DNA of 64,000 bases from Janthinobacterium aquaticum (GTDB lineage Bacteria > Pseudomonadota > Gammaproteobacteria > Burkholderiales > Burkholderiaceae_D). Shown here piece after piece: positions 7,635-15,726 of the stretch. The first letter of the stretch is position 1, and each line of letters starts with the position of its first letter. Below the pieces are notes generated by a model. That model made no database searches and was not told where the DNA came from. It was given only the letters and a program-made list of their open reading frames with translations. Position numbers and translations under genes: made by a program. The DNA is taken from assembly GCF_009208565.1 (NCBI RefSeq), contig NZ_WFLK01000003.1, forward strand, positions 434,001 through 498,000. Reading direction: 5' to 3'.

Positions 7635-9587
7635 ATGCACGCATTTCCCCTGACCCGCCGCCTGCCGCTGGCGCTCGCCATCAGCACCGCCCTCACCCTG
7701 GCCGCCTGCGGCGGTTCTGATCACCAGGAAGAAGCGCTGGTCATTCCAGCCGCACCGGCAGACCAGGGTGCGCCCGACACGGCGCCCGTTTCCACCACCG
7801 CCATTGCCTTTGTCGACAATGTCGCCAGCAACCAGCGCGGTGACGCGCGCTACGCGACTGCCGCCACCAATGCCGGCGTGCGCGTGCTGATCGGCATGCT
7901 CGATATCTGGAAGCCATTGACCGAAATCGTCGACGCTGGCGTGACCGCGCCAGCCGTCGGCAATTTCCCGGCCGTGACGCAATCGGCCTGGACTGGCGTA
8001 CCCAACGACGGCACGCCTAACGGCACCATCGTCAACGCCGCCGTGCACAAGGCCAATATCGATTACTCGATCAAGGTCACCAACAGCCGCACGCCGGCCC
8101 AGGAACTGGCCGCCTATCTGGACGACCGCCGCGGCAAGGGCTACAGCATTACCGACGGCATGGGTCCGCTGACGGACGCCTGGCGCAGCGCTGCGCGCCA
8201 GACCACTACCATTACGTCGATTGCCGCCGACGCCACCACCAAGAAGTATGAAGACGAAGGCAATAACACCGGCGTGGCCGGCAGTACCAACGCCGAGTTC
8301 GGCAATGTGGTGACGCTGGTCAACGCCATGGGCAATAACGGCTCGACCGAACCGGCCAAGCGCTTCTACAAATATGCACGTCCTTACCGCTGGAGCAGCG
8401 AAGTCGTGCTGGTGCCGGCGCTGGTGCCGGCAAAAAGCACGACCCCGGCCACCGACGGCGGCTTTACCAGCGGCCATACGGCAGAAGCCGTACGCGGCGC
8501 GCTGGGCATGGCCTACGCGCTGCCAGAGCGCTACCAGGAAATGGTCACGCGCGCGCTGGAACTGGGCGAGAACCGCATTCTCGCCGGCATGCATTCGCCG
8601 CTCGACGTGGTCAGCGGCCGCATCCAGGCGCAAGCCATCGTGGCCGCCAACCTGCTCGACGCGGAAACGGCCAAGATCAAGGCCGGCGCCGTTACCCAGG
8701 CGCACGCCACGCTGATGGCCAAGACCGGCACCACGGCCGACAATTTCTACGACTACGCGCATTCCGGTACCGCCGCCAACGACCGCTTTGCCGACTACGC
8801 CACTAACAAGGCCGCCTATATCCGCCGCATGACGTTCGGCTTTGCACCGATCGGTTCGACCACCGCGCCAGCCGTGGTACCGAAAGGCGCCGAAGTGCTG
8901 CTTGAAACGCGCCTGCCTTACCTGACTGAAGCGCAGCGCCGCGTGGTGCTGAAAACCACCGCCATGCCATCGGGCTATCCGATCATGGACGATGCTGAAG
9001 GCTGGGGCCGCCTGAACCTGTTTGCCGCGGCCGATGGCTACGGCGTCTTTACCGGCAATGTGGTGGTGGTGATGGATGCAGCCAAGGGAGGCTTTAATGC
9101 AGTCGACCGCTGGCGCAACGACATCAGCGGCGCCGGCAAGCTCAACAAACAAGGCACGGGCACCCTGAAACTGGGCGGCAACAACAGCTGGAGCGGCGGC
9201 ACGCAAGTCGAAGCCGGCCGCCTGGAAGCCAATTCGGCCACCGCGTTCGGCAAGGGCGATGTGTATGTCAGCGGCGGCACCGTGGTCAGCAACGCCAGCG
9301 CCAGCCTGGCGGTGGCAGCCAAGTACACGCAACTGGCCACCGGCAACCTGGAATTGAAACTGGGCAGCGGCCAGGGCGGACGCCTGACGGTGGCCGGCCA
9401 GATGACGGTCGCCGGCGGCAGCCTGAAAGTAACATTCCAGAACGGCTACAAGCCGGCAGCCGGCGACACCCTCAACGTGATCGGCGCGGCCAGCTTCAAG
9501 GGCAAGTTCGACAGCATCACGGTAGACGGCTTCAAGGTGACGCCGACCTATACCGCGACCGGACTGCAGCTGCGCCTGGACGTGTGA
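7635..9587 (+). CDS. PAP2-type phosphatase lipoprotein with a C-terminal beta-strand repeat
   Basis: A 650-residue predicted lipoprotein: lipobox LAAC with C25. The central part carries the three acid-phosphatase/PAP2 signatures: K242-(6)-R249-P250, SGH at 279-281, and R314-(5)-H320-(3)-D324. From about residue 495 comes a segment typical of autotransporter-associated beta-strand repeats (TGTLKLGGNNSWSGGT, then QVEAGRL), running into a beta-rich end. It likely dephosphorylates an extracytoplasmic substrate while anchored to the outer membrane; substrate unknown. Motif 2 begins TSGH rather than the usual PSGH. AAGG lies 6 bases before the ATG. Confidence 0.85.
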   Translation: MHAFPLTRRLPLALAISTALTLAACGGSDHQEEALVIPAAPADQGAPDTAPVSTTAIAFVDNVASNQRGDARYATAATNAGVRVLIGMLDIWKPLTEIVDAGVTAPAVGNFPAVTQSAWTGVPNDGTPNGTIVNAAVHKANIDYSIKVTNSRTPAQELAAYLDDRRGKGYSITDGMGPLTDAWRSAARQTTTITSIAADATTKKYEDEGNNTGVAGSTNAEFGNVVTLVNAMGNNGSTEPAKRFYKYARPYRWSSEVVLVPALVPAKSTTPATDGGFTSGHTAEAVRGALGMAYALPERYQEMVTRALELGENRILAGMHSPLDVVSGRIQAQAIVAANLLDAETAKIKAGAVTQAHATLMAKTGTTADNFYDYAHSGTAANDRFADYATNKAAYIRRMTFGFAPIGSTTAPAVVPKGAEVLLETRLPYLTEAQRRVVLKTTAMPSGYPIMDDAEGWGRLNLFAAADGYGVFTGNVVVVMDAAKGGFNAVDRWRNDISGAGKLNKQGTGTLKLGGNNSWSGGTQVEAGRLEANSATAFGKGDVYVSGGTVVSNASASLAVAAKYTQLATGNLELKLGSGQGGRLTVAGQMTVAGGSLKVTFQNGYKPAAGDTLNVIGAASFKGKFDSITVDGFKVTPTYTATGLQLRLDV

Positions 9588-9593
9588 TAAATC

Positions 9594-9704
9594 GTAGGTC
9601 GGATTAGGTGGGGCCGCCGAGGCCCCGCAGGGGCCGTAATCCGACAACATTGTTGGCGCTGCAGGTGTTTGTCGGATTACGGCCTGCGGCCTAATCCGAC
9701 CTAC
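9594..9704. repeat. REP-like palindrome pair (BIME-like)
   Basis: A plus-oriented copy at 9594-9646 with a long GGGGCC-type core and a minus-oriented copy at 9670-9704 with core GGCCTGCGGCC. The spacer contains ACATTGTTGGCG, related to the spacers of the pairs at 2856 and 17661. It lies between two convergent genes; the GTAG end of the right copy provides the stop codon of the S9 peptidase gene. Confidence 0.85.
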
Positions 9705-11653
9705 AGATACTGCTCGAACCAGCCGATGGTGCGCTGTTGCAAATCGCGCTGGTGTTCGGGCTTGCGGAAGGCGTGACCTTCGCCGTCGTAGATGAACAAG
9801 CTCGACGGCACGCCCATGGCGCGCAGGCCGTGCCAGAATTCCAGCGACTGGGCGGCCGGCGTTTCCACGTCGCGCTCACCGACATAGATCAGCGTGGGCG
9901 TGCTGGCCTGCTTGATCGACTCGATCGGCGAAGCCTTGCGATAGACCTCGGGATTGTCATAGGCCGAGGCGCCGAAGAACGGGATCATCCACTGATTGAT
10001 GCCGTTCTGGCCGTAGTAGCTGATCCAGTTGGCTACGCCGGCGCCGGCCACGGCTGCCTTGAAGCGATTACTGTGCGTCACGCCCCACATCGTCATGTAG
10101 CCACCATACGAGTGGCCCATCAGGCCCAGGCGCTGGCCGTCGACCGGCGCCACTTTTTCTACCGCATCGACGCCAGCGAGGATGTCGCGCCAGTCGCCGC
10201 CGCCAAAGTCGGCCATATTGGCGCGCGTAAACGCCTGGCCCTGGCCGAAGCTGCCACGCGGGTTGGGCAGGAACACGAAATAGCCTTTTTGCGTCAGTTC
10301 GCGGATCAACGGGCTGGCCAGGTCGCCCGGTGCCACATAGCGCGGCGAGGCTGCAGCACCGGGGCCGCCATGCACGTTGACGATCATCGGATAGCGCTTG
10401 CCAGTCTCGACCTTCAACGGTCCCAGCAGCCAGCCTTGTACCTTGAAGGCATCGTTGGTCCAGCTCACATTCTGCACGCTCAATTGCGGTGCAAACTGGT
10501 CGTTATCATGGGTAATCTGTTTCAGCTGGCCAATCGAGCCGGCCACCAGATGCGGGGCATGGGTAAAATCTTCCTGCGCGGCAGCGACTTTGCGGCCATC
10601 GGCGCTGAACGACAGGCGCCCATCGGCAGCGCTGCTGCTGACCTGGCCCAGCGATATGAATGCCCCCATTGCGGGCCCGGTTTCGGGGTTGATTCCAATC
10701 AGCGCCAGTTCTGCACCAGCCAGCGCCGTCGCCGCCAGGCCAGTGCCACGCCAGAGCACGCCGTTGAAGGTAGCGCGATAACCGGGCGTCAGGTTGCGCG
10801 GCGTGCCGCCGGCCAACGGCACGGTATAAATATCGCCGCCAACCGAACCAAAGTCGCTCATCAGGCCGCCAATAAAGGCCACCGTCCTGCCGTCCGGCGA
10901 GACCGAAGGCAGATTCATCTGCATGGCCGGCGCGGCGATCACGCGCAGCGCACCGCTGGCCGCGTCCACATGGGTCAGCCTGGCGACCCACCAGTTGCTG
11001 TCGCCATTGCCTTCGGCGCTGGTGGCCACAAAACCACGGCCGTCAGGCGTCCAGTTGTATTCATAAACATAGGTATTGGCCGGCGACACCAGGCGCAGTT
11101 CGCCGCCCGTGGCCGGTACCACGCCGATGCGCTGGGCGTCGTCGTTGCTGCCCACTTCGCCAACCTGGCGCGCGCCCGCTTCCACGGCGCCGGCCAGCTT
11201 GCGCGCGCCGACCGTGGCCAGCAGCGCCACCTGCTTGCCGTCCGGCGACCAGCGCGCCGTGCTGGCGACGCCTTTCAAGCTCAGCAGTTCGCGGCTTCTG
11301 GCGCCAGCCAGCGTGCCGATATACAGGCTGGCCTTGCCAGCCTTGCCGTCATAGGCCACGAACGCCAGTTGCCGGCCATCGGGCGACCAGCTCGGCTTGT
11401 CGTAGGAGCACACGGCACAGGGATCGAACTTCTGCACGATGGCACCACTGTCGGCATCGCGCACCACGATGGCCGCATGCGGGCGCTGCACCAGGCCGCC
11501 AGGATTGGCCGATTCGATGGCCACGATGCGCTGGCCATCGGCCGACAAGACCACCGCGCGATAATCATGCAAGGCCAGCGGTGCGGCGTGCGCCACCGTC
11601 CCCATCAACAAGCTTGCCAGCACGAAGCTGCCACCCAATTCAGTTATCTTCAT
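9701..11653 (-). CDS. S9 family prolyl-oligopeptidase-type peptidase, secreted
   Basis: A 650-residue serine peptidase with a signal peptide (MKITELGGSFVLASLLMGTV, then AHA). Residues about 25-390 show WD/TolB-like beta-propeller repeats (SPDGRQLAF, SPDGKQVAL, SPDGRTVAF), the domain that gates access in this family. The C-terminal alpha/beta hydrolase domain has S515 in GHSYGGY, D595 in GERDVETP and H627 in GEGHAF. It probably degrades short peptides in the periplasm. The ATG at 11653 starts the signal peptide; 24 more in-frame residues upstream look non-coding. The TAG stop coincides with the GTAG of a REP element. Confidence 0.92.
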   Translation of the reverse strand: MKITELGGSFVLASLLMGTVAHAAPLALHDYRAVVLSADGQRIVAIESANPGGLVQRPHAAIVVRDADSGAIVQKFDPCAVCSYDKPSWSPDGRQLAFVAYDGKAGKASLYIGTLAGARSRELLSLKGVASTARWSPDGKQVALLATVGARKLAGAVEAGARQVGEVGSNDDAQRIGVVPATGGELRLVSPANTYVYEYNWTPDGRGFVATSAEGNGDSNWWVARLTHVDAASGALRVIAAPAMQMNLPSVSPDGRTVAFIGGLMSDFGSVGGDIYTVPLAGGTPRNLTPGYRATFNGVLWRGTGLAATALAGAELALIGINPETGPAMGAFISLGQVSSSAADGRLSFSADGRKVAAAQEDFTHAPHLVAGSIGQLKQITHDNDQFAPQLSVQNVSWTNDAFKVQGWLLGPLKVETGKRYPMIVNVHGGPGAAASPRYVAPGDLASPLIRELTQKGYFVFLPNPRGSFGQGQAFTRANMADFGGGDWRDILAGVDAVEKVAPVDGQRLGLMGHSYGGYMTMWGVTHSNRFKAAVAGAGVANWISYYGQNGINQWMIPFFGASAYDNPEVYRKASPIESIKQASTPTLIYVGERDVETPAAQSLEFWHGLRAMGVPSSLFIYDGEGHAFRKPEHQRDLQQRTIGWFEQYL

Positions 11654-11675
11654 CGTGTAAATTCCAGTCAAGGCT

Positions 11676-11704
11676 AAAAAAAACCGCCGGCAAGCGCGGC
11701 GGTT
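11676..11704 (-). terminator. Rho-independent terminator for the amino acid permease gene
   Basis: On the minus strand AACCGCC (11704-11698) pairs with GGCGGTT (11688-11682) and a T-run follows (plus-strand A-run 11676-11683). It lies between the permease stop and the S9 peptidase start. Confidence 0.8.
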
Positions 11705-11725
11705 CTGGTCATGCGATATAGGCAC

Positions 11726-13192
11726 TTACTGCTTGCCCAGATGGGAATTGCGCATGCTGTACAGGAAGTAAATGGCCACCGTCACCGCCATCCAGATACT
11801 GAACACCACAAAGGTCGTATGCGGCAAGTCGCGCATGATATACAGGCAGGCCATCACGCTCAGGCCAGGGATCACATACGGGCCAAATGGTACGCTGAAT
11901 CCCTCGATGCGGTTGCTGCCCTGTTTGCGGCGCAACACCGGCACCGCAATCGACACCACCATAAAGGCCGTCAGCGTACCGATGCTGACCATATCCCACA
12001 GGTAAGTCGCGTCGACCGAGCCGGCCACCAGCGCCACCACCAGGCAGACGATCAGGGTATTGCTGACCGGCACCAAGGTGCGCGGATGCACGTTCTGGAA
12101 CGCCTTGGGGATCAGGCCGTCGCGGCTGATGGCAAACAGGATGCGGGTCTGCCCGTAGATTGTGACCAGCGTTACGCTGAACACGGAAATGACAGCGCCG
12201 GCCGACAGCACCAGCGCCGGCCAGGCCTGACCCGTCACATTTTGCAGGATCACCGCCAGACCGGCCTCCTGACCTTCAAACAGCTTCGCTTGCTGTGCAC
12301 CGAGCGCGGCGACGGCCACCAGCAGATAAAACACGGTCACGATCAGCAAGGCACTGAGGATGCCGCGCGGCACATTGCGGCGGGGATTTTTCACCTCGTC
12401 GCCGGCCGTGGCCACCGTATCGAGACCGATAAAGGAGAAAAACACCGTACCGGCCGCAGCGGTCACACCCGTCATGCCGGCAAAGCCCTTGCTGTTGTCG
12501 GTATTGAAGAAGGGGAAGAAATTGTCGGCATTGAAACCGGAAAACGCAATCACGATAAAAAACACCAGAATCGCCAGCTTGATAATCACCATGATGGCGT
12601 TCATCAGCGCCGACTCCTTGGCGCCGCGCAGCAGCAGCAAACAGCACATGCCGATCAGCAGAATCGGTGGCAGGTTGATATGGCCGGCATGGAACTCCAT
12701 GCCATGCGGCCCGGACACGATCATCGGCGTGCGCAGCATCTCGGGTATATGCCAGCCAAAAGCGTTTTCCAGGAAATTGTTCAGATAGGACGACCAGCCG
12801 ATCGCCACTGCACTGCCGGCCAGCCCATATTCAAGCAACAGGCAGGCCGCCATGATAAAGGCCAAAAACTCACCCACGGTGGCGTAGGCAAACGAATAGG
12901 AAGAACCTGAGGCGGGAATGCGAAACGACAGCTCGGCGTAGCACAGCGCCGTCAGGCCGGCCGTCACGGCGGCAATCAGGAACGACAGAATGACCGATGG
13001 TCCGGCCTTGGGCACCGCTTCGACCATGGTAAAGAAAATGCCCGTACCGACGGTAGCGCCCACGCCGATCATGGTCAGCGAAAACAGGCCGATGGAACGG
13101 CTGAGGCCGCTGCTGCTAAGGCCTTCACCATGTTCGACCGTGGTATCGATCGGCTTGGTGCGGCATAGTTTCTGGACCAGGGTTTGGCTCAC
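11726..13192 (-). CDS. APC-superfamily amino acid permease (cationic amino acid transporter type)
   Basis: A 488-residue inner-membrane transporter with about 12-14 predicted membrane helices. The first helix holds the APC substrate-binding motif (GVGATVGTGIF, about residues 43-53), followed by CYAELSFRIPASGSSYSFAY, typical of the CAT/YhdG-like branch of basic or broad amino acid permeases. The start is a GTG with AAAGGA 6 bases upstream. Substrate is not determinable here. Downstream is a terminator; upstream the leader holds a terminator-like hairpin and a TATAAT. Confidence 0.9.
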   Translation of the reverse strand: MSQTLVQKLCRTKPIDTTVEHGEGLSSSGLSRSIGLFSLTMIGVGATVGTGIFFTMVEAVPKAGPSVILSFLIAAVTAGLTALCYAELSFRIPASGSSYSFAYATVGEFLAFIMAACLLLEYGLAGSAVAIGWSSYLNNFLENAFGWHIPEMLRTPMIVSGPHGMEFHAGHINLPPILLIGMCCLLLLRGAKESALMNAIMVIIKLAILVFFIVIAFSGFNADNFFPFFNTDNSKGFAGMTGVTAAAGTVFFSFIGLDTVATAGDEVKNPRRNVPRGILSALLIVTVFYLLVAVAALGAQQAKLFEGQEAGLAVILQNVTGQAWPALVLSAGAVISVFSVTLVTIYGQTRILFAISRDGLIPKAFQNVHPRTLVPVSNTLIVCLVVALVAGSVDATYLWDMVSIGTLTAFMVVSIAVPVLRRKQGSNRIEGFSVPFGPYVIPGLSVMACLYIMRDLPHTTFVVFSIWMAVTVAIYFLYSMRNSHLGKQ

Positions 13193-13220
13193 TAGAAATC
13201 CTTTAGGAAGACATCAGACG

Positions 13221-13289
13221 AAAAACGGCTGCATTCCAGGCAGGGTAAACCTGGAAAACTGCAGCCATTTTCAAAACCAAGAGATTATA
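13221..13289 (-). promoter_or_regulatory. Permease leader: -10 box followed by a terminator-like hairpin
   Basis: On the minus strand TATAAT (13289-13284) is followed by an inverted repeat, GGCTGCA (13266-13260) with TGCAGCC (13233-13227), extended inside by a second pairing of CCAGG with CCTGG. Five T follow (13225-13221). The structure is in the 5' leader, ending about 28 bases before the permease GTG, so it could act as an attenuator. The same stretch encodes a 21-codon ORF. Confidence 0.5.
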
Positions 13290-13360
13290 GGGCTTTCGCT
13301 GAACCTGACCAGCAGAACTTTGATGCAGGGATACAACGGCTATCCGCAGAATTTTTTCGC

Positions 13361-13394
13361 AAAAAAAGCGCGCATCTGGTTGCAGCATGCGCGC
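13361..13394 (-). terminator. Rho-independent terminator after the RidA gene
   Basis: GCGCGCAT (13394-13387) pairs with ATGCGCGC (13375-13368) in an 8-bp stem on the minus strand, followed by seven T (13367-13361). Confidence 0.85.
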
Positions 13395-13423
13395 CTTGTA
13401 CAAACCTGGATCTCTGACCAGAC

Positions 13424-13882
13424 TTATGCCAGCTCGGCAATCAGTTCGATTTCCACGCAGGCGCCCAGCGGGATCTGCGCCACGCCGAAGGCCGAACGGG
13501 CATGCTTGCCGCTGTCGCCAAACACTTCAACGAACAGTTCCGAAGCACCATTGGTGACCAGATGCTGCTCGGTAAAGTCGGGCGTGGAGTTGACCAGGCT
13601 CATCACTTTCACGATGCGCTTGACCTTGTTCAGGTCGCCGCCGCAGGCGTCCTGCAAAGTGGCGATCAGTTCGATGGCGATGCCGCGCGCCGCGATCTTG
13701 CCTTCTTCGGTGGTGGTGTCCTTGCCCAGTTGACCAACCCAGACCTTGCCGTCCTTCTTGGCCAGGTGGCCCGACAGGAACACGGTATTGCCGGTGCGCG
13801 CATGCATGACATAGGCGGCAGCTGGCGCTGCGACCACCGGCAGTTCGATATTGAGGGCTTTGAGCTTTTCGTAAAACGACAT
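13424..13882 (-). CDS. RidA/YjgF/UK114 family protein
   Basis: A 152-residue protein of the Rid family; the archetype hydrolyses reactive enamine/imine intermediates of amino acid metabolism. Visible features: GNTVFLSGHLA (about 31-41), the central helix region with VKRIVKVMSLVNSTPDF, and a C-terminal HARSAFGVAQIP followed by GACVEIELIAE. The Arg in ARS corresponds to the carboxylate-binding arginine of RidA. It is longer than canonical RidA (about 128), so it fits one of the larger Rid subfamilies, where deaminase activity is less certain. GGAGA sits 5 bases before the ATG at 13882. Confidence 0.9.
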   Translation of the reverse strand: MSFYEKLKALNIELPVVAAPAAAYVMHARTGNTVFLSGHLAKKDGKVWVGQLGKDTTTEEGKIAARGIAIELIATLQDACGGDLNKVKRIVKVMSLVNSTPDFTEQHLVTNGASELFVEVFGDSGKHARSAFGVAQIPLGACVEIELIAELA

Positions 13883-13986
13883 GGGAATCTCCAAAAAAGT
13901 AAATGGCAGGACGAAGGCAGCCTCGCCGATAACACGCCATCATATGGCAGAACGGCCAGTTTTAGTTCACGAATGACTGGCCTTAT

Positions 13987-15585
13987 TTAGTTAAAATTCA
14001 GACAAAAATGCGGTATTTCCAGCTGCAGCCGCTGCAAAAAGGCGGCATCGTGCGACACCACCAGCAAAGCGCCCCGGTACTGCGCCAGCATGCGTTCGAG
14101 CGCCTGCACGCTGGCCAGATCCAGATGATTGTCGGGCTCGTCCAGCAACAGCAGCTGGGGCGGCGCATCCGCATACAGCAAGGCCGCCAGCGCCACCTTC
14201 ATGCGCTCGCCGCCGCTGAGCAGGCTGCTGGCCACGGTGGCGCGCGCGCCGGCAATACCCAACAGCGCCAGTCGCGTGCGCAGCTGGCCCTCGTTCAGGC
14301 TGCGATTGTGCTGTTGCAGCCGCTCAAGGGCGTTCAGCTCGCCCTGCTCTGACGCTGCATGCTGGTCCAGCCAGCCCAGGCGGGCATCGCAACGCATTTG
14401 GCCGCTGCGCGCTGCCAGTTGGCCGGCGATTACCCGCAGCAAGGTCGACTTGCCGCTGCCGTTGTCGCCCGTCAGCGCCAGGCGGCGCGGTCCGCTGATG
14501 ACCAGGTTGATCGGTGTGGTGTCGCCGTGGGGCAGCACCAGATCCTGCAACTCGAGCAGCAATTTGCCGTTGGGTACCACGCTGTCCGGCGCCAGCAGCA
14601 GGCGTTCACTATCGGGCGCGCAGCGCGCGGCAAGTTCCTGCACGCGCTGCTGGCGTTCCTGCTGCACTGCCTGGGCACGCAGGCGCAGCTTGCCCTGTCT
14701 GTCCTGGCTGCTTTCCTTGCGCGCATCGAGCAGCAGCTTGCTCTGATTGCTGTTGCGTCCGTCGCGCTCGCCACGCGCCACGTGCCGCTGCTGGCGCTCA
14801 GCATGCTGCTGCGCTTCGCGTTCCATGCGCCGCGCACTGGCCTTTTCCGACTGCAAGGTCGATTGCAGCGCAGCGTGCTCACGGGCCCGCGCCTGGACAT
14901 AGAAATCATGATTGCCGCCATAGCTGCGCAGACCATGGCCAGAGAGTTCGACAATTTCATCGACATGGGCCAGCAGGCTGCGGTCATGGCTGACCATCAG
15001 CACGCCACGCGGCCAGGCCTGCAATTGCGCGATCAAGCGGGCGCGCTGGCCGGCGTCGAGGTGATTGCTCGGTTCGTCCAGGATCAGCCAGTCGGCCTGC
15101 GACAGCCAGGCGCCCTGCAAGGCGATGCGCTGGCGCTCGCCGCCGCTCAGGCTGGCCGTGGGCGTATCAAGCGTCAGATGGCCCAGGCCCAGATCGCACA
15201 AGGCCTGCTGCAGGCGGTCGGCGGCATCCCAGCGTTCGCCTGCCAGCGCATAGTCGGCTTCATCGAGCGAGCCATCGGCAATACGCTGCAGGGCTGCCAG
15301 CACCGGCGCTGCGCCGGCCAGGTCGGCCACGGTGGGGAAGCTGGCAGGCTCAAACTCCTGCGGCACGTAATGCAGGCAACCGCTGCGGCGCACGGCCCCT
15401 CGCGCAGGCAGTTGCTGGCCAGCGATCAGGCGCGCCAGCACGCTCTTGCCCACACCATTGTCGCCAAGCAGGCCGACGCGGTGTGGGGCAAATGAATAAT
15501 GCAGGTCTTGAAACAGCGTGCTGCCATCAGGCAGCACATGGGACAGATGGTCGAGTTGCAACAGGGATTGCAATGGTGCAGGCAT
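13987..15585 (-). CDS. ABC-F family ATP-binding protein
   Basis: A 532-residue soluble protein with two ABC ATPase domains and no membrane segment. Domain 1: GDNGVGKSVL Walker A, LSGGERQRIAL signature, LILDEPSNHLD Walker B. Domain 2: GDNGSGKSTLL, LSGGERMKVAL, LLLDEPDNHLD. A charged helical linker (about 230-320) joins them, the layout of ABC-F proteins, which act on ribosomes as translation factors or antibiotic protection factors. Which role applies is unknown. AAGGAG precedes the ATG. Its leader carries two GC-rich hairpins. Confidence 0.92.
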   Translation of the reverse strand: MPAPLQSLLQLDHLSHVLPDGSTLFQDLHYSFAPHRVGLLGDNGVGKSVLARLIAGQQLPARGAVRRSGCLHYVPQEFEPASFPTVADLAGAAPVLAALQRIADGSLDEADYALAGERWDAADRLQQALCDLGLGHLTLDTPTASLSGGERQRIALQGAWLSQADWLILDEPSNHLDAGQRARLIAQLQAWPRGVLMVSHDRSLLAHVDEIVELSGHGLRSYGGNHDFYVQARAREHAALQSTLQSEKASARRMEREAQQHAERQQRHVARGERDGRNSNQSKLLLDARKESSQDRQGKLRLRAQAVQQERQQRVQELAARCAPDSERLLLAPDSVVPNGKLLLELQDLVLPHGDTTPINLVISGPRRLALTGDNGSGKSTLLRVIAGQLAARSGQMRCDARLGWLDQHAASEQGELNALERLQQHNRSLNEGQLRTRLALLGIAGARATVASSLLSGGERMKVALAALLYADAPPQLLLLDEPDNHLDLASVQALERMLAQYRGALLVVSHDAAFLQRLQLEIPHFCLNFN

Positions 15586-15612
15586 GGATACTCCTTGGGC
15601 AAGGCTGGCGAA

Positions 15613-15653
15613 CCCGCAAAGGCGGGATGGGCTGGGCCGTGCACAAGCACGGC
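15613..15653 (-). promoter_or_regulatory. Two stem-loops in the ABC-F leader
   Basis: On the minus strand GCCGTGC/GCACGGC (15653-15636, 4-base loop) is followed by CCCGC/GCGGG (15626-15613, 4-base loop), then the AAGGAG and ATG of the ABC-F gene. No clear T-run follows, so they are not plain terminators. They could regulate translation or fold as attenuation intermediates. Confidence 0.35.
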
Positions 15654-15726
15654 AGTATCAATGGCGCATGTCGAAATGTCCTGAAAGATGGCAGTCAAGC
15701 CGCAGTTTAGCAGAAGATGGCGCTTT

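Noticed and set aside
13203-13403. 66-codon minus-strand ORF upstream of the permease
   Set aside because: It starts within the RidA terminator and runs through the promoter and leader hairpin; only its last 21 codons were kept as a possible leader peptide.
13954-13982. Inverted repeat GGCCAGT...ACTGGCC between the ABC-F and RidA genes
   Set aside because: Seven-bp stem with a 15-base loop and no T-run on the strand of either neighbour; too weak to call a terminator or operator.
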